From positions 1-41,850 of the forward strand of contig CAKTXZ010000024.1 of assembly GCA_934632155.1 (NCBI GenBank): a DNA stretch of 41,850 nt, given 5' to 3'. A program made the position numbers and the translations under genes. This document shows, one piece after another, positions 41,392 to 41,850 of the stretch (within the stretch, counting starts at the first letter, position 1; every line of letters starts with the position of its first letter). This DNA comes from an uncultured Clostridia bacterium. GTDB taxonomy: Bacteria; Bacillota; Clostridia; Christensenellales; Aristaeellaceae. The notes beneath the pieces are model-generated. The model saw nothing but the letters and a program-made list of their open reading frames with translations. It did no database searches and was not told the DNA's origin.

Positions 41392-41651
41392 CGCAATGGT
41401 GCGAAATGAGGAAAGCCGATTGTTTCTGCGCGATGCGCCGCGCTTGCGGAGCTCCCGCCCCGCGCCCCGGCAAGGGACTTCGCCCCTTGACCCGGTACGC
41501 AATGGAGCGGGATAAGGTAAGCCGATCGTTTCTGCGCGATACGCCGCGCTTGCGGGGCTCCCGCCCCGCGCCCCGGCAAGGGACTTCGCCCCTTGACCCG
41601 GTACGCAATGGTGCGAAATGAGGAAAGCTGATCGTTTCTGCGCGATGCGCC
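41392..41651 (+). repeat. 106-bp tandem repeat, 2.5 copies
   Basis: Units begin at 41392, 41498 and 41604 with CGCAATGG-GCG, period 106 bases, the third ending near 41651. The first two differ at about a dozen sites. Each full unit has GTTTCTGCGCGAT-CGCCGCGCTTGCGG and a hairpin CAAGGG-ACTTCG-CCCCTTG before CCCGGTA. Nothing coding is recognisable. The repeats begin 37 bases after the oadA stop. Confidence 0.9.
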
Positions 41652-41689
41652 ATGCGAACACACAAAGTCTGTAGCTTTCAATCAATTTT

Positions 41690-41827
41690 CGCATACAGAA
41701 TCGCCCAACACTCGCAGATTATTCTGTATGCGCAGGATAACCCTACGCACGTAAGATTTCCCGTGTGCGGTATGCAAACGAAAAGGCTGCCGAGGGAAAA
41801 TACTTTTTCCCTTCGGTCAGCCTTTTT
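41690..41827 (+). other. Structured right-edge region: inverted repeats and a strong terminator
   Basis: CGCATACAGAA (41690-41700) and TTCTGTATGCG (41722-41732) are perfect 11-base inverted repeats with a 21-base spacer. A second hairpin CGCAC...GTGTGCG spans 41746-41769. A long bidirectional-looking terminator follows: AAAAGGCTG-CGAGGGAAAA and TTTTTCCCTTCGG-CAGCCTTTTT (41781-41827). A short structured transcript or an operator plus terminator is possible; no promoter match was strong. 41828-41850 is too short to interpret. Confidence 0.6.
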
Positions 41828-41850
41828 CGTTTTGCCCGGATTTTCATTGA

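Noticed and set aside
41392..41651. CRISPR array
   Set aside because: The period is 106 bases with the whole unit conserved, with no short repeats separated by unique spacers.
37509..41681. A 1390-codon open frame on the minus strand
   Set aside because: It is antisense to the five decarboxylase genes, has the His/Gln/Arg-rich look of reversed GC-rich coding sequence, and has no ribosome site or recognisable domain.

Overview
The window reads as chromosomal DNA of a GC-rich, endospore-forming member of the Clostridia (Bacillota). The evidence is a complete spoIVA, strong AGGAGG-type ribosome binding sites, consensus sigma-A promoters, an alaS T-box, an FMN riboswitch with an ECF-type riboflavin transporter, a DUF1540 protein, a VanW protein, and a Na+-pump type biotin-dependent decarboxylase operon. 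A Christensenellales/Oscillospirales-like lineage is a guess from gene style, not a demonstrated placement. No rRNA, tRNA or CRISPR array was seen.

Region 1 (1-3470) is visibly AT-richer than the rest and is a gene graveyard. It holds the 3' end of an ABC exporter gene, a second ABC exporter gene cut off inside its membrane domain and joined to a 5'-truncated, frameshifted araD, then remnants of a mobile-element protein and a broken IS1182-like transposase on the minus strand. From 3461 on the sequence looks like a normal GC-rich core chromosome.

Region 2 (3461-9060) carries, on the minus strand, a secreted protein of unknown function and a TM1266-type hydrogenase-system regulator translationally coupled to an NMT1-like substrate-binding protein. 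That pair sits behind a leader with an 8-codon ORF overlapping an intrinsic terminator. On the plus strand are spoIVA, a small membrane protein and a UspA-like protein. Region 3 (9060-12410) holds a short alaS with its T-box and a QueT-type transporter (both minus), then a coupled pair of small proteins (DUF1540 plus a 46-residue protein).

Region 4 (12410-18430): SH3/NodB deacetylase, PrsA-like lipoprotein foldase, FMN riboswitch-ribU-riboflavin kinase, and a secreted unknown whose start region is tandemly duplicated. Region 5 (18600-24560) is one long plus-strand transcription unit: murA, a J-domain/TPR protein, pgsA, recA, a zinc-type ABC ATPase, a C_GCAxxG_C_C protein and the ABC permease, closed by a strong terminator. 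Region 6 (24600-27940, minus) has an acetyltransferase pseudogene, a VanW protein and RNase J.

Region 7 (28220-35620) is a compact seven-gene plus-strand operon: dipeptidase, MTA/SAH nucleosidase, dCMP deaminase, LCP-family protein, HAD phosphatase, rlmH and a class A penicillin-binding protein. Region 8 (36100-41360) is a five-gene operon encoding a membrane-bound biotin-dependent decarboxylase that has two different carboxyltransferase types. The window ends in 106-bp tandem repeats, inverted repeats and a strong terminator.

The least explained items are a 285-bp collinear non-coding repeat present twice (8729 and 12421), the leader-ORF/terminator upstream of the TM1266 gene, the dual-carboxyltransferase operon with an enlarged beta subunit, the short alaS, and the structured DNA at the right edge.
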